Shown: piece after piece, positions 62,842 through 64,000 of the stretch
Position numbering within the stretch: position 1 is the stretch's first letter
Layout: each line of letters starts with the position of its first letter
Origin: Paenibacillus aurantius
Lineage (GTDB): Bacteria > Bacillota > Bacilli > Paenibacillales > NBRC-103111
Direction: 5' to 3'
Length of the DNA: 64,000 nt
NCBI RefSeq assembly: GCF_032268605.1
Contig: NZ_CP130318.1
Span: forward strand, 2,080,001 to 2,144,000
Notes under the pieces: generated by a model
The model's input: only the letters and a program-made list of their open reading frames with translations
Database searches by the model: none
What the model was told of the DNA's origin: nothing
Translations under genes and position numbers: made by a program

Positions 62842-63978
62842 ATGGGCCAAGATCGATCCTACTGGATTAAAACGCTGCAGCGCATCACAGAACCCGTTCT
62901 TCAGTCGCTGGCCGAACGAAGGCTGCGTGCCGTCATGCCGGTCGAAGGCAAAACCGGGGACCGGTCGTCCTGTACCCACCTGGAAGCGCTGGGCCGTACT
63001 CTGGCCGGCATCTCCCCCTGGCTCGAGACCGGCAGCCGGACGGGGGAAGAAGGGAAGCTGAGGGAGCGGCTCGCCGGGCTCGCCCGAGAAGCGATCGATG
63101 CCGCCACGGATCCGGCTTCCCCGGACTTTATGAACTTTGACAAGGGAAGCCAGCCGCTCGTGGATGCGGCTTTCCTTGCTCACGCTTTGCTGAGGGCTCC
63201 CCAGGAGCTTTATGCGAAGCTGGCCCCGCATGTCCGCGAGAATCTGGGTGCAGCCCTGCTATCGACAAGGGTGATCCGGCCGGGCTTCAACAATTGGCTG
63301 CTGTTCAGCGCCATGATCGAAACCGCGCTGTACCGGATGGGCCATGCCTGGGACCGGATGCGGGTGGATTATGCCCTCCGCCAGCATGAACAGTGGTACG
63401 CAGGGGATGGGGCTTACGGTGATGGGCCGGCTTTTCACTGGGATTATTACAACAGCTTTGTCATTCAGCCCATGCTGGTGGACATTCTGGATGCGGTCGG
63501 AGAGGAATACGGAGAGTGGAAGGGGCTGCGCGACAAGGTCATCACCCGGGCGGTCCGGTATGCGGCCGTTCAAGAACGGCTGATCTCGCCGGAAGGGACT
63601 TATCCGCCCATCGGCCGATCGCTGGCGTACCGGTTCGGAGCGTTCCAGCACCTGTCTCTCATGGCCCTGCGGGAGCAGCTTCCCGTGGAGGTCGAGCCGG
63701 CCCAGGTCCGCTGCGCGTTAACGGCGGTGATCCGCCGGCAGATCGAGATGCCCGGGACCTTCGATGAGAACGGCTGGCTTACGATCGGCTTTGCCGGCCG
63801 GCAGCCGGAGACGGGCGAAGCCTACATATCAACGGGAAGCCTCTACCTGTGCACCACGGTCTTCCTCGCGCTCGGATTATCTCCCGATGCCCCCTTCTGG
63901 CAGGGAGAAGCGGACTGGACCGCCCGCAAAGCCTGGTCCGGCGCGCCGGTTGCGATCGACAAGGCGATACCGGGTTGA
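62842..63978 (+). CDS. DUF2264-family protein, possible glycoside hydrolase
   Basis: 378 residues, no signal peptide, start preceded by GAGAGAAGGG. YWIKTLQRITEPVLQSLAERRL, SSCTHLEALGRTLAGISPWLE, FNNWLLFSAMIETALYRMG and FHWDYYNSFVIQPMLVDIL match DUF2264, an (alpha/alpha)-barrel family usually found in polysaccharide utilisation loci. I recall that such proteins include beta-glucuronidase-type hydrolases (GH154), but the link is from memory. It probably begins another carbohydrate operon continuing past the window; the last 20 nt after the stop show nothing. Confidence 0.75.
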   Translation: MGQDRSYWIKTLQRITEPVLQSLAERRLRAVMPVEGKTGDRSSCTHLEALGRTLAGISPWLETGSRTGEEGKLRERLAGLAREAIDAATDPASPDFMNFDKGSQPLVDAAFLAHALLRAPQELYAKLAPHVRENLGAALLSTRVIRPGFNNWLLFSAMIETALYRMGHAWDRMRVDYALRQHEQWYAGDGAYGDGPAFHWDYYNSFVIQPMLVDILDAVGEEYGEWKGLRDKVITRAVRYAAVQERLISPEGTYPPIGRSLAYRFGAFQHLSLMALREQLPVEVEPAQVRCALTAVIRRQIEMPGTFDENGWLTIGFAGRQPETGEAYISTGSLYLCTTVFLALGLSPDAPFWQGEADWTARKAWSGAPVAIDKAIPG

Positions 63979-64000
63979 GCCGCTCCCCAGCCCCGAAACC

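Overview
The window looks like a plant- or soil-associated Paenibacillus (Bacillota). This is inferred from strong AGGAGG-type ribosome binding sites, frequent TTG and GTG starts, many membrane-anchored AraC regulators, Lpl/Ytc-type sugar importers without their own ATPase, a FIMAH-like C-terminal domain, and fairly GC-rich coding DNA. No rRNA, tRNA, CRISPR, phage or insertion sequence was seen. Almost everything is accessory carbohydrate and amino-compound catabolism arranged in co-directional operons.

Region 1 (1-12460): the 3' part of a sugar-binding lipoprotein gene, a membrane AraC regulator, then a coupled three-gene operon: a 1,799-residue secreted multidomain glycosidase, a GH105-type unsaturated uronyl hydrolase, and an unassigned protein that may be an (alpha/alpha)-toroid lyase. 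Together they suggest use of an acidic plant or algal polysaccharide.

Region 2 (12500-24760): a second AraC regulator, a binding protein with two permeases, a cytoplasmic beta-propeller glycosidase-like protein, a secreted 1,228-residue protein built around a related propeller, and a Gfo/Idh/MocA dehydrogenase.

Region 3 (24800-34870): an SDR dehydrogenase followed by a 9-gene operon with a CUT1-type importer, a FadR-subfamily GntR regulator, a threonine-synthase-like PLP enzyme, a Gfo/Idh/MocA dehydrogenase, a metallo-beta-lactamase-fold hydrolase, an AstE/AspA-type deacylase and a DapA-like aldolase. Three TGGTNNNACCA palindromes (12526, 24808, 25742) are candidate GntR operators and may tie regions 2 and 3 together.

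Region 4 (34990-44670): a third AraC regulator, a third Lpl-type importer, two cytoplasmic sialidase-superfamily propellers, and a secreted DUF6528-like propeller with its own promoter.

Region 5 (44780-47360): an MFS exporter and an aldo/keto reductase on the minus strand, each with a TCTA/TAGA-rich palindrome at its promoter or start.

Region 6 (47514-59081): cutC and a type II asparaginase, then a 10-gene operon that appears unbroken from an extended -10 promoter near 49375 to a strong terminator at 59055: SMP-30 lactonase, NagA-like deacetylase, YhcH-family protein, D-threonine aldolase/D-serine dehydratase-like enzyme, RidA, M81 peptidase, class III aminotransferase, SDR, IclR regulator and aldo/keto reductase. 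It reads as an undescribed catabolic route for an amino-sugar or D-amino-acid conjugate and is the best candidate for a new system here.

Region 7 (59100-64000): a second IclR regulator, a fourth AraC regulator, a convergent HIT-family gene, and a DUF2264 protein at the right edge.
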